Shown: positions 52,101 to 60,237 of the stretch, one piece after another
Layout of the letters: the number at the start of each line of letters is the position of its first letter
Numbering within the stretch: position 1 is the stretch's first letter
Source: Pinisolibacter aquiterrae
Lineage (GTDB): Bacteria; Pseudomonadota; Alphaproteobacteria; Rhizobiales; Ancalomicrobiaceae
Direction of reading: 5' to 3'
Assembly (NCBI RefSeq): GCF_019160155.1
Contig: NZ_JAFNIH010000030.1
Location: 1 to 64,000 of the forward strand
Length of the DNA: 64,000 nt
Notes under the pieces: model-generated
What the model was told of the DNA's origin: nothing
What the model saw: only the letters and a program-made list of their open reading frames with translations
The model's database searches: none
Program-made: the position numbers and the translations under genes

Positions 52101-53462
52101 TCAGACCTTGGCGACGGCCTCGCGCGGCAGGCGTTTGCGCACCTCGCTCGAGGCGGTGACGACCGACCGTTCGACGAATTCCTCGTGATTGCGTTCGATG
52201 TCCTCGAGCACGTAGAGGTAGTTCACCATCAGCCCGTGCGATTGGGCGAGGCCCTGCGGTGAGCGATCGCCGAGGAAGTCGAGCCGTTCCAGCCGCGCGC
52301 CGTTGCCGAGATGGAAGCGGCCGACCGGATCGGGCAGGCGCCCGTCGACCCGCGCCACCAGGAAGTAGCGCGCGGCGGCGGCGAGCAGCGCCGGACGGAT
52401 CGCCTCGCAGGCGGCCGGATCGCGATGCCACTCCGGATCGTCGAGCCGGTCGAGCGCCGTGCGTTCGCTCGCCCCGAGATGCGTCGAGGCCGCGTCGGCG
52501 CGCTCCTTGGCGAGCCATTTGGCGAAGCCCGGCACCGGCGACAGCGTCACGAAGGTGGTCAGGTTGGGCAGCGCGTGGCGCAGATCCTCCACCACCTGCT
52601 TGATCAGGAAGTTGCCGAAGGAGACACCGGCCAGGCCCTTCTGGGTGTTGGAGATCGAATAGAACACCGCCGTGGTCGCCTCTTCCGCCGCGATCGGATC
52701 GCGCGCGAGCACGAGCAGGGGGGCGATCGCGTCGGGGATCGCGCGGGTCAGTGCCACCTCGACGAAGATCAGCGGCTCGTCCGGCAGGCCCGGATGGAAG
52801 AAGGCGAAACAGCGCCGGTCGGGCGGGGCGAGCCGGCTGCGCAGGTCGTCCCAGCCCTCGATGACGTGGACCGCCTCGTAGCGGATGATCTTCTCGAGCA
52901 CCGCCGCCGGCGTGTGCCAGTCGATCGGGCGCAGGGTGAGGAATCCGCGATTGAACCAGGACGCGAAGACCTGGGCGAAATCGTCGTCGAGCGGCTTGAG
53001 GCCGGGCTCCTCGCGCAGGCGCGCCAACACGTCCTCGCGCATCCGCACCAGCGCCGGCGTCCCCTCGGGCGCCAGATTGAGGCGCCGCAGCACCTCGCGC
53101 CGGCGCGGTTCGCTGGCGGCGTTGAGCCGCGCGGCCGCCTGCGGCGACGGGGCCACGTGGAAGGCCTCGATCGCGGCGGCGAGCGCCGTCTCGTCGGCGC
53201 CGAAGCTCTCGCACAGTGTGCGCAGGAACAGGGTCTTCTCCTCGGCGGAGGCGTCCTCATAGGCGTCGAGCACGAGCCGCGCCAGCATCACCCCGGAGGC
53301 CTCGCCGCGCCGCGACAGCAGCGCCTCGACGGTCTCCAGGAGCGCGTCGGCACCGACCGGCCCGCGCCCCTTGCCGGTCGACCACAACGAGATCGTCTCG
53401 AGCAGATCCCCGACCAGGGTGGCGACCTTCCGGCCGGAGAGATTGGTCAGCAACGTCTTCAT
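52101..53462 (-). CDS. Malonyl-CoA decarboxylase
   Basis: 453 residues, the bacterial MCD size. A helical N-terminal domain (about 1-190) precedes a GNAT-fold catalytic domain. Signatures: AVFYSISNTQKGLAGVSFGN, VTLSPVPGFAKWL (with the catalytic Ser region) and FHLGNGARLERLDFLGD (with the catalytic His). Converts malonyl-CoA to acetyl-CoA and CO2, used in malonate breakdown or to limit fatty-acid synthesis. The usual matB (malonyl-CoA synthetase) and transporter genes are absent here. It is 130 nt downstream of the efflux ATPase gene and may have its own promoter. Confidence 0.94.
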   Translation of the reverse strand: MKTLLTNLSGRKVATLVGDLLETISLWSTGKGRGPVGADALLETVEALLSRRGEASGVMLARLVLDAYEDASAEEKTLFLRTLCESFGADETALAAAIEAFHVAPSPQAAARLNAASEPRRREVLRRLNLAPEGTPALVRMREDVLARLREEPGLKPLDDDFAQVFASWFNRGFLTLRPIDWHTPAAVLEKIIRYEAVHVIEGWDDLRSRLAPPDRRCFAFFHPGLPDEPLIFVEVALTRAIPDAIAPLLVLARDPIAAEEATTAVFYSISNTQKGLAGVSFGNFLIKQVVEDLRHALPNLTTFVTLSPVPGFAKWLAKERADAASTHLGASERTALDRLDDPEWHRDPAACEAIRPALLAAAARYFLVARVDGRLPDPVGRFHLGNGARLERLDFLGDRSPQGLAQSHGLMVNYLYVLEDIERNHEEFVERSVVTASSEVRKRLPREAVAKV

Positions 53463-53592
53463 GTCCGCTCCTCGTTCGAGGGGGTTTCGACGCGGCATCG
53501 CGGAACCACGACACCGGGCTCGAAACCGATGGGACCCGCTCGACGTGGCGGAAGCAAGACGCATCGCTCGAAGACGGACGAAAGGGGGAGGC

Positions 53593-54291
53593 TCAGCCGT
53601 CGACCACCCGCCCGTCGCGCAGGGTGAAGATATGATCGAAGCGATCGTAGATCTTCTCGTCGTGCGTGACCACGACCACGGTCGCATGCCGGTCGACCGC
53701 CACTTTCCGTAGGAGATCCATGACGATGCCGGCGCGCTGACCGTCGAGCGCCGCCGTCGGCTCGTCGGCGAGGATGATGCGCGGCCGATTGGCGAGCGCC
53801 CGGGCGATCGCCACGCGCTGCGCCTCGCCGCCCGAGAGGCTCGACGGCCGCGCCGTCTTGCGATGGCCGACCTCGAGATAGTCGAGCAACTCGTGCGCCC
53901 GCTCGATCGCGGGGCGGCGCGGAATGCCCGCCATGTCGAGCACCAGCGCCACGTTGTCGGTGACGTCGAGAAACGGCAGCAGATTGTGGAACTGGAAGAT
54001 GAAGCCGATCTTCTCGAGCCGCAGCCGGCGCAGATCCGGCCGCAGCCAACGCCCGTCCCAGATCCGTTCGCCGTCGAGGAGGAGCGTCCCCCCACTCGGC
54101 TCGGCGATGCAGCCGATCAGGTTGAGGAGCGTCGTCTTGCCCGAGCCGGAGGGGCCGAGCAGGCCGACCACCTCGCCGGGCATCAGATCGAGATCGACGC
54201 CCTTCAGCGCGTCGACGCGGGCCGAGCCCTCGCCGTAGTGCTTGGCGAGGCCGCGCATCGAGACGAGCGGGGCGGGGGAGGTCTCGGTCAT
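53593..54291 (-). CDS. ABC ATPase of a MacB/DevA-type exporter
   Basis: 232 residues: Walker A GPSGSGKT (about 44-51), signature LSGGEAQR, Walker B IILADEPTAALD and H-loop VTHDEK. The LolD/DevA branch of type VII ABC transporters, which work with FtsX-like permeases by mechanotransmission. It is 4 nt after the permease gene and last of the TetR-HlyD-permease-ATPase unit. Confidence 0.93.
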   Translation of the reverse strand: MTETSPAPLVSMRGLAKHYGEGSARVDALKGVDLDLMPGEVVGLLGPSGSGKTTLLNLIGCIAEPSGGTLLLDGERIWDGRWLRPDLRRLRLEKIGFIFQFHNLLPFLDVTDNVALVLDMAGIPRRPAIERAHELLDYLEVGHRKTARPSSLSGGEAQRVAIARALANRPRIILADEPTAALDGQRAGIVMDLLRKVAVDRHATVVVVTHDEKIYDRFDHIFTLRDGRVVDG

Positions 54292-54295
54292 CGCG

Positions 54296-55432
54296 TCAGC
54301 TCCCGAGCGCCGTGGCCGGATCGACCTTCAAGGCGAGCCGCACGCCGAGCCCGCTCGCCAGCACGCAGACCACCACGACGATCACCCCGAGCGCCATCGC
54401 GTCCTCCGGCAGCATCACCACCCGGCGCGGGAAGTGATCCTTGACCAGGGTGATGAGGGTCGCGCCGGCCGAAAAGCCGATCAGCCCGAGCGCCAGCGCC
54501 TGTTGCAGGATCAGTCCGACGATGCGCCCGTCCGGCGCGCCGATCAGCTTCAGGGTGGCGATCTCCTTCAGCTTGTCCATGGTCATCGTGTAGATGATGA
54601 GGGCGATGATGACCGTCGAGACGGTCAGGAGCACGGTGGTGAAGAGGCCGATCTGCTGGCGCGCCTTCTCCACCACGGAGCGGGTCAGGATGGTCTCCTG
54701 CTCGTCCTGGGTCATGGCGGCGAGATGTTTCCAGCGCCGCGCCGCCTCGGTGACGCTCTCCACCGGCACGTTCGCGGCGACCCGGGCGACGACCGCGTTG
54801 ACCGTGTCGGGCGCGCCGGTCGCGACCGGACCGCGCGCCGCCTCGCGCCGCGCCGGGGCCGGCGACAGGCGGAATTGCAGGACTTGGCTGTCGCGCAGCG
54901 ACATCCACACCACCGGGTCGCCGCTCGAGGAGACCGCGCCCCGGGTCAGCCCGACGACGGTGAAGACGTCGCCGCCGAGCGCGATCCGCTCGCCGAGGAC
55001 GAGCCCGGTCTTGACGTCGGCGATCAGCTCGAACCGGCCGCGCGCGAGGCCGCGCCCCTCGGTGATCACGGCCGGGCCGCCGAGCCGATCGGGCTCGTGG
55101 CCGACCACCTGGAGCCGCAGCTTGCGGCCGCGATGGAGCGCCTCGAGGCTCTGGAAGGTCATCGATCCGGCTTCCGTGACGCCGGCGAGCCGCGCCACCG
55201 CCTCGCGGGTGTCGCCGGGAATGCGCGACCCCTCCGCGAAGGGGCCGCGCGTACCCGTCTCCACCACCCAGAGATCGGCGCCGGGCCCGCGCACCAGGGA
55301 GAGGGCATCGGCGACGAGGCCGCGATAGATGCCGATCATCGACAGAACCACCCCGAGCAGCAGCCCGAGGCCGATCGAGGTCAGCAGGAACCGCCCGAGA
55401 TTGTGGCGGATGTCGCGGATCGCCAGGTTCAT
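54296..55432 (-). CDS. FtsX-like permease, DevC type
   Basis: 378 residues: one N-terminal helix (about 14-36), a large periplasmic domain (about 45-255) and three C-terminal helices (about 262-285, 305-325, 340-362). The DMR-type start NLAIRDIRHNLGRFLLTSIGLGLLLG and the loop DKLKEIATLKLIGAPDGRIV are typical of DevC/MacB permeases. Four helices in all, as expected. Partner of the ATPase and HlyD-type adaptor next to it; overlaps the adaptor stop by 4 nt. Confidence 0.93.
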   Translation of the reverse strand: MNLAIRDIRHNLGRFLLTSIGLGLLLGVVLSMIGIYRGLVADALSLVRGPGADLWVVETGTRGPFAEGSRIPGDTREAVARLAGVTEAGSMTFQSLEALHRGRKLRLQVVGHEPDRLGGPAVITEGRGLARGRFELIADVKTGLVLGERIALGGDVFTVVGLTRGAVSSSGDPVVWMSLRDSQVLQFRLSPAPARREAARGPVATGAPDTVNAVVARVAANVPVESVTEAARRWKHLAAMTQDEQETILTRSVVEKARQQIGLFTTVLLTVSTVIIALIIYTMTMDKLKEIATLKLIGAPDGRIVGLILQQALALGLIGFSAGATLITLVKDHFPRRVVMLPEDAMALGVIVVVVCVLASGLGVRLALKVDPATALGS

Positions 55433-56601
55433 CGCGCCGCCTCCGCCGCCGGTTCGACGATCCGCGCCGCCCGTCCCGCCATGAGCCCGCTCGCCGGCAG
55501 CGCCGCGACCACGCGCGCGCCCTCCGGCAGACCGCCGACGATGGCGACCCGGCCGTCGAGGAGACGCGCGCCGAGGCGCACGGTCCGCTCCTCGAGCCGG
55601 CCCCCTTCGACCGTCCACACCACGCCCTCGGCCGGCGCCGTCATCTGCACCGCCTTTTCCGCGACGACCAGCGCCTCGGCAAGCCGGCGGGTGGTGACGA
55701 TCACCTCGGCCTGTTCGCCGAGATGGAAGTCGGCCGGGCAGTCGCGGCAATCGACATAGAGGCGGCGTTCCTCGCCGACACGGTCGTTCTCGAGGCCGAC
55801 GCGCGCGACGGCCCCGGCGAAGACCTCGCCGGGACGCGAGCGCAGCCTGACCTCGGCCGGCTGGCCGACGGCGAGATCGCCGGCCCGCGCCTCGTCGACG
55901 AAGGCCTGGATCCACACCGTCGCCGGATCGACCAGCGTGAACAGCGCCTCGCCCGGGTTCATCACCGCGCCGAGTTCGCGGGTGCGGGCGATCACCACGC
56001 CGTCGAAGGGCGCGACCAGCCGGTGGCGCTCGAGCAGCACCTCGTCGAGCACCAACTGGGCGCGGGCGGTGTCGAGCCCGACGCGGGCGACCTCGACGTC
56101 GCGGGCGGCGATCGCCTGATCGGCGGTGGCGACGCGGGCGTCCATCTCGGCCTGTTCGGCCGCCTCCACCGACACGGTGCGCCGCTCGACCAGCGACTGG
56201 CGGCGCTCGTTGATCTGGGCCTTCTGGCGGGCGATCACCGTCGCCCGCTCGGCCAGCGCCTCGGCCTTGGCGAGGGCGGTCTCGGCGGCGCTCACCCCGG
56301 CGGCGGACTTGGCGACGCGGGCGCGCTGCTCGCCGTCCTGGAGCCGGGCGAGGAGCGTGCCCTTGGCGACCCGGTCGCCGTGGTCGGCGTTGAGCTCGAC
56401 CAGCGCGGCGGCGGTCTCGAACCCGAGCCGCGAGGCGATGCGCGCCTCCTGGGTGCCGAGGCCGAACACCTGGACGGCGACGTCGGCGATCGGCGCGGCG
56501 ACGGTGACGCTCACCGGCCGCGAGGCGGAAAAGCGAAAGGCCCCGAACCCGAGAGCGGCCACGGTCGCGGCGAGAAGGGCGAGTTTGACGGCGCGGTTCA
56601 C
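55429..56601 (-). CDS. HlyD/DevB-type periplasmic adaptor
   Basis: 390 residues from GTG 56601 (overlaps the TetR stop by 4 nt). N-terminal anchor helix (about 5-24), split lipoyl domain, a long helical hairpin (about 100-200 with VAKSAAGVSAAETALAKAEALAERA), then barrel domains. It contains a CRDCPAD motif (two Cys three apart) in the barrel region, unusual for this family. Connects the FtsX-like permease to an outer-membrane channel. Confidence 0.9.
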   Translation of the reverse strand: MNRAVKLALLAATVAALGFGAFRFSASRPVSVTVAAPIADVAVQVFGLGTQEARIASRLGFETAAALVELNADHGDRVAKGTLLARLQDGEQRARVAKSAAGVSAAETALAKAEALAERATVIARQKAQINERRQSLVERRTVSVEAAEQAEMDARVATADQAIAARDVEVARVGLDTARAQLVLDEVLLERHRLVAPFDGVVIARTRELGAVMNPGEALFTLVDPATVWIQAFVDEARAGDLAVGQPAEVRLRSRPGEVFAGAVARVGLENDRVGEERRLYVDCRDCPADFHLGEQAEVIVTTRRLAEALVVAEKAVQMTAPAEGVVWTVEGGRLEERTVRLGARLLDGRVAIVGGLPEGARVVAALPASGLMAGRAARIVEPAAEAAR

Positions 56602-57206
56602 GGGCGATCTCCGGTCTGGGACGAGGCCGGGCACAGGAGGCCGGCGAGCTGAAGGTCGAGGAGGCGCGTGCCCTCCGCGACGAGGTCGAAACCGCGTCCG
56701 GCGAGCGACCAGCGCAGCGCGAGGCCCTGGAGGAGGCCGAGGACGAGCAGCGCCGCATCTTGCGGCGAGGGCGTGAGCGCCGGCCCGAGGCGGGTGAAGA
56801 GGCGGACGAACTGCGCCGTGAGATCGGCCATCAGACCGCGAAACACCGCCGCCAGCGCCGCGTCGGCGACGCGCAGCTCGTGCGAGAACACGATCGCCAG
56901 GATCGACGGCTCGGCCGCGATCACCCCCATCTGCGCCAGCGCCAGCCGGCGCACATCGGCGAGCGGGGAGGGGCCCTCGACGGCGCTCGCCTCGGCCCAA
57001 CGCGCCCGCATCCGCGCCGAGATCTCCTCGGCGACCCCGAGCCAGAGCGCCGTTCGGGTCGGAAAATGGCGGAAGATCGCCGGCTGGGTGAGCCCGACCG
57101 CATCGGCGACGGCCTGCGTCGTCAGCCGGTCCGGCCCGACCTCGACCGCCAGCCGCAACATCGCCTCGATGATCTCCTGCCGTCGTTCGCTCGCCCGTTT
57201 GCGCAT
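56598..57206 (-). CDS. TetR-family repressor of the DevBCA-type exporter
   Basis: 202 residues. HTH at about 12-58 (LTTQAVADAVGLTQPAIFRHFPTRTALW); helical ligand domain after that. First gene of the exporter operon. A perfect inverted repeat lies 12 nt upstream of its start codon, so negative autoregulation is likely; the inducer is unknown. Confidence 0.92.
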   Translation of the reverse strand: MRKRASERRQEIIEAMLRLAVEVGPDRLTTQAVADAVGLTQPAIFRHFPTRTALWLGVAEEISARMRARWAEASAVEGPSPLADVRRLALAQMGVIAAEPSILAIVFSHELRVADAALAAVFRGLMADLTAQFVRLFTRLGPALTPSPQDAALLVLGLLQGLALRWSLAGRGFDLVAEGTRLLDLQLAGLLCPASSQTGDRP

Positions 57207-57217
57207 GGGACTTCTTT

Positions 57218-57239
57218 AGTTAGTTATGACAAACTAACT
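57218..57239. promoter_or_regulatory. TetR operator candidate
   Basis: AGTTAGTT-ATGACA-AACTAACT: two 8-bp perfect arms with a 6-bp spacer in AT-rich DNA directly upstream of the TetR gene. Length and symmetry fit a TetR dimer site overlapping the promoter. Confidence 0.7.
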
Positions 57240-57292
57240 TTGCCTGATCGGTCGCGGTTCCGCAAGGGGCGTCGCGGTCCTCGGTGGGACTC

Positions 57293-57871
57293 TCAGGGGT
57301 GGGGATGGCCGCCTCGGGCGATCGTCAGGTGGTGCTCCTGATGATGCATGCCGCGCGTCATCGCGCCGATGAAGCCGAGGCCCCGGAGTTTGGCGAGGTC
57401 CTGCGGCGGCACCCGGACGGTGAGCACCGCCCCGGCCTCCGTCCGCGCCGCCTCGAAGGTCCAGCCGCCGACCCCGTTCATGGTCGCGGCATGGGCGACG
57501 ACCATCCGGCGGATCGAATCGGCGACCGGCCCGACGCCCGTCACCACGAATCGCATCCCGCCGTCGATCGCCTCGTTCTTCACCTCGGCCTCGAGAGTGA
57601 CCCGGTTCATGTCGATCAGATGCCGCCGCAACGCCTCGAGGTCGACCTTCGACCAGTCGGTGGAAGGATCCGCCTCGAGGATCTCCTCGATCTCCTGGAT
57701 CGCTGCGAAGGCCCCCTGACCCGGCTCTCTCGGCGCCGCGGCCGCGGCGGGCATCCCGTGCATCGCATGGCCGCTCATCGAATGCACGTGCCCCATCGGC
57801 GCCGGTTCCTCGGCGGAGGCGGCGAGCGGCAGGACGAGAGCCGGGAGAAGGACGACGAGGAATGGCCGCAT
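57293..57871 (-). CDS. Periplasmic Met/His-rich protein of the copper region, family not recognised
   Basis: 192 residues with a clear signal peptide (MRPFLVVLLPALVLPLAASAEEP, cut near residue 20). A Met/His-rich stretch follows (GHVHSMSGHAMHGM), then an alpha/beta domain (about 55-165), and a His-rich end (TRGMHHQEHHLT, GGHPHP). Soft metal binding, probably Cu(I)/Cu(II) in the periplasm, is inferred from these residues and from the multicopper oxidase nearby. In-frame ATGs at 57901 and 57925 exist, but the chosen start gives the best signal peptide. Confidence 0.7.
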   Translation of the reverse strand: MRPFLVVLLPALVLPLAASAEEPAPMGHVHSMSGHAMHGMPAAAAAPREPGQGAFAAIQEIEEILEADPSTDWSKVDLEALRRHLIDMNRVTLEAEVKNEAIDGGMRFVVTGVGPVADSIRRMVVAHAATMNGVGGWTFEAARTEAGAVLTVRVPPQDLAKLRGLGFIGAMTRGMHHQEHHLTIARGGHPHP

Positions 57872-58019
57872 GGGAATCCCGATCAGGAAGGCGGTGCGCA
57901 TGACGCGCCCGGATGAGGCTACCATGGCGCGGGCCGATCGGCTCTGACGAGCACGTGAACGGGGAGGGCCTTCGCGCCGCGCGCCGTCGTGCTAACCTGA
58001 GGCGTTCTCGAGGATCGCC

Positions 58020-58382
58020 ATGAGACGCGGGTTGCGCATCGTCTTTGCCGTCTGGGTCGCGCTGGCCCTGATCCTCGCGCCGTTCACGGCCGCGCGCGCG
58101 GCGCCCTGCGCGTCGGCGGCGACGCCGGTCGCGAGCGCCGAGGCCGGGCATCGGCACGCCGGCATGGATCACGCGACGCCCATCAAGGCCGATCCCCGCT
58201 CGACCCATTGCGGCGCGGCGCATGCCTGTTGCGTCTCCACCTGCGCGGCGCCGCTGATCGCGGCCGCCGGCTCCGACCCGGTGATCGCCGGGCGCTCGAC
58301 CGTGCCGCGCCTCGCCGAGCAACGCCTGCCCGAGGGCATCCCCTCGCGTCCGCCCTTCGATCCGCCGAGGGCGACGATCTGA
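58020..58382 (+). CDS. Small secreted Cys/His-containing protein upstream of the multicopper oxidase
   Basis: 120 residues. Hydrophobic N-terminal segment (about 5-27, ending ARA) is a likely signal peptide. The mature part has GHRHAGMDHATP and HCGAAHACCVSTCAAP with four cysteines, a pattern seen in small copper-region proteins; no family name can be given. It is co-directional with the oxidase gene 98 nt downstream. Confidence 0.65.
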   Translation: MRRGLRIVFAVWVALALILAPFTAARAAPCASAATPVASAEAGHRHAGMDHATPIKADPRSTHCGAAHACCVSTCAAPLIAAAGSDPVIAGRSTVPRLAEQRLPEGIPSRPPFDPPRATI

Positions 58383-58442
58383 CCGGAACGGCGCCCCTCG
58401 CGGCGTCGATCGTCGAGGCTCGGCCTCGCCCGATTCCCTTCC

Positions 58443-58459
58443 CGACCCCTGAGGGGTCG
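58443..58459. promoter_or_regulatory. Palindrome upstream of the multicopper oxidase
   Basis: CGACCCCT-G-AGGGGTCG, 8-bp arms around one base, 21 bp before the oxidase start. Could be an operator for a metal regulator or a short hairpin in the leader; it does not match the CueR consensus as I know it. Confidence 0.4.
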
Positions 58460-58480
58460 ACCAGATCGTGAGACGGATCC

Positions 58481-60046
58481 ATGAATCGTCGTGACTTCCT
58501 GCGCGCGAGCGTCGCCGTCGGCGCCGCTCCGCTCGCCTCGCTCCCCTTCGTTCGCTCGGGGCTCGCCCAGACGCCGGCCCCCCTCGCCGCGACCACCCGC
58601 ACCCTCGACGTCGACGGCCGCGCCGCCACCGTCCTCGGCCTCGTCCGCCCCGACGGCGGTCAGGGCCTCGTCCTCGATGCCGGCAGCCGCTTCGCGGTGG
58701 CACTCTCGAACCGCCTCGCCGAGCCGACGCTGATCCATTGGCACGGCCTCACCCCGCCCTGGGATCAGGACGGCGTGCCCGATGCCCCGAAGCCGCTGAT
58801 GGCCGCCGGCGAGAGCCGGACCTACGACTTCGCGGTCGGTGACGGCGGCACCCATTGGATGCACGCTCATACGCTCCAGGAACAACGCCTGCTCGCCGCG
58901 CCCCTGATCGTCCGCACCGCCGCCGATCGCGCCGCCGACGAGCAGGAGGTGGTGATGCTGCTGCACGACTTCGCCTTCCGCTCGCCGGAGGAGATCCTGG
59001 CGGATCTGCGCAAGCCCTCGGCCGGACACGGCATGGACCACGGCGCCATGCCCGGCATGGCGATGAATCACGGATCCATGCCCGGGATGGGCATGAACCA
59101 CGGGTCGATGCCCGGGATGGGATCGATGCCGGGGATGGCCATGAACCACGGCGCCATGCCGGGCGGCATGGGGATGAATCATGGTGCCATGCCCGGGGGC
59201 ATGGGCATGGATCACGGCGCCATGCCCGGGGGCATGGCGGGGATGGCGATGGACCTGAACGACGTCGACTACGACGCCTATCTCGCCAACGACCGCACCC
59301 TGAGCGATCCGGAGGTGACGAAAGTCGCGGCCGGCGGCCGGGTCCGCCTGCGCATCATCAACGCCGCCACCTCGACCGCCTTCGTCCTCGACACCGGCGC
59401 GCTCGAGGCGACGGTGGTCGCCGTCGACGGCCAGCCGGTCGCCCCCGTCGCCGGCCGGGCCTTCCCGCTGTCGATGGGCCAGCGCATCGACCTGCGCGTG
59501 ACCGTTCCGAAGGAGGGCGGCGCCTTCCCCGTCCTGGCGCGACGCGAAGGCGCGGTCGAGCGCACCGGCATCGTCCTGGCGACCGCCGGCGCCCCGGTGA
59601 AGCGCATCGAGGCGGTCGCCTCGACCAAGGCCGGGGTGCTCGATCTCGAGTTCGAGGCGCGGCTGCGGGCGGCGGCGCCACTTGCGCCGCGCGCGCCCGA
59701 TCGCCGTTACGACGTGACCCTGACGGGCACCATGGCCGGCTACCAATGGGCGATGGCGGGCGGCGACGTCGCGGTGAAGCGCGGCGAGCGGATCGAGATC
59801 ACCATGCGCAACATGTCGATGATGGCCCACCCGATGCATCTGCACGGCCATCATTTCCAGGTCGTGGCGATCGACGGGACGCCCTTCGCGGGCGCGGTGC
59901 GCGACACCGTCCTGGTGCCGCCGATGCGCGCGGTCACCGTCGCGGTCGACGCCGGGAACCCCGGCAAGTGGGCCTTCCACTGCCACCATCTCTACCACAT
60001 GGCGACCGGCATGATGGGCTCCTTCGCCTACGAGGGCGTCGGCTGA
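58481..60046 (+). CDS. Multicopper oxidase (CopA/CueO-like) with Met/His-rich insert
   Basis: 521 residues with a Tat signal (MNRRDFLRASVAVGAAPL). Copper sites are complete: LIHWHGLTPP, THWMHAHTLQ, HPMHLHGHHFQ and FHCHHLYHMATGMM, the last holding the T1 ligands Cys, His and Met. An insert at about 183-258 has six repeats of [N/D]-H-G-[A/S]-M-P-G, giving many Met and His for Cu(I) capture. Oxidises Cu(I) to the less toxic Cu(II) in the periplasm. The insert sits before the second cupredoxin domain, unlike the Met-rich region of CueO, which covers the T1 site in domain 3. Confidence 0.93.
   Translation: MNRRDFLRASVAVGAAPLASLPFVRSGLAQTPAPLAATTRTLDVDGRAATVLGLVRPDGGQGLVLDAGSRFAVALSNRLAEPTLIHWHGLTPPWDQDGVPDAPKPLMAAGESRTYDFAVGDGGTHWMHAHTLQEQRLLAAPLIVRTAADRAADEQEVVMLLHDFAFRSPEEILADLRKPSAGHGMDHGAMPGMAMNHGSMPGMGMNHGSMPGMGSMPGMAMNHGAMPGGMGMNHGAMPGGMGMDHGAMPGGMAGMAMDLNDVDYDAYLANDRTLSDPEVTKVAAGGRVRLRIINAATSTAFVLDTGALEATVVAVDGQPVAPVAGRAFPLSMGQRIDLRVTVPKEGGAFPVLARREGAVERTGIVLATAGAPVKRIEAVASTKAGVLDLEFEARLRAAAPLAPRAPDRRYDVTLTGTMAGYQWAMAGGDVAVKRGERIEITMRNMSMMAHPMHLHGHHFQVVAIDGTPFAGAVRDTVLVPPMRAVTVAVDAGNPGKWAFHCHHLYHMATGMMGSFAYEGVG
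59027..59255 (+). repeat. Met/His-rich tandem coding repeat in the multicopper oxidase gene
   Basis: About 230 bp of imperfect tandem repeats, roughly 24-33 bp per unit, encoding M-[N/D]-H-G-[A/S]-M-P-G-M-x units (six H-G-x-M-P-G cores). DNA copies such as catggcgatgaatcacgg recur with third-position changes, so the tract has diverged but could still vary in copy number. Confidence 0.8.
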
Positions 60047-60057
60047 AGGCGCGCGGG

Positions 60058-60093
60058 CCGGGAGAGGGGAGGCGCCGCCGCCCTCTCTCCCGG
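60058..60093 (+). terminator. Hairpin terminator after the multicopper oxidase
   Basis: CCGGGAGAG (60058-60066) and CTCTCCCGG (60085-60093), 9 bp extended by GGG/CCC pairs, 12 nt after the stop codon. No U-tract. Confidence 0.5.
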
Positions 60094-60237
60094 CGCCGCC
60101 CGGGCGGGCGCATGCCCTTGTCGGACTTGGGCTCTCGAGGGAAGACCCGCGTCGTGGATTGTTGTATGTATCCCTCCGCGGAGCGAACCGTCGGCCACAA
60201 CGAGGGGCGTCTTCCGCAGGGAAGAAGGGACCCCACG

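Noticed and set aside
59027-59255. Possible CRISPR-like or non-coding tandem repeat
   Set aside because: The repeats keep the reading frame of the multicopper oxidase and encode Met/His-rich units; spacing and conservation are those of a coding repeat.
60047-60237. TPP or guanidine riboswitch before the NMT1-type binding protein
   Set aside because: The conserved cores of those riboswitches (for example CUGAGA of TPP) were not found in the 191-base leader; only a terminator hairpin of the upstream gene is evident.
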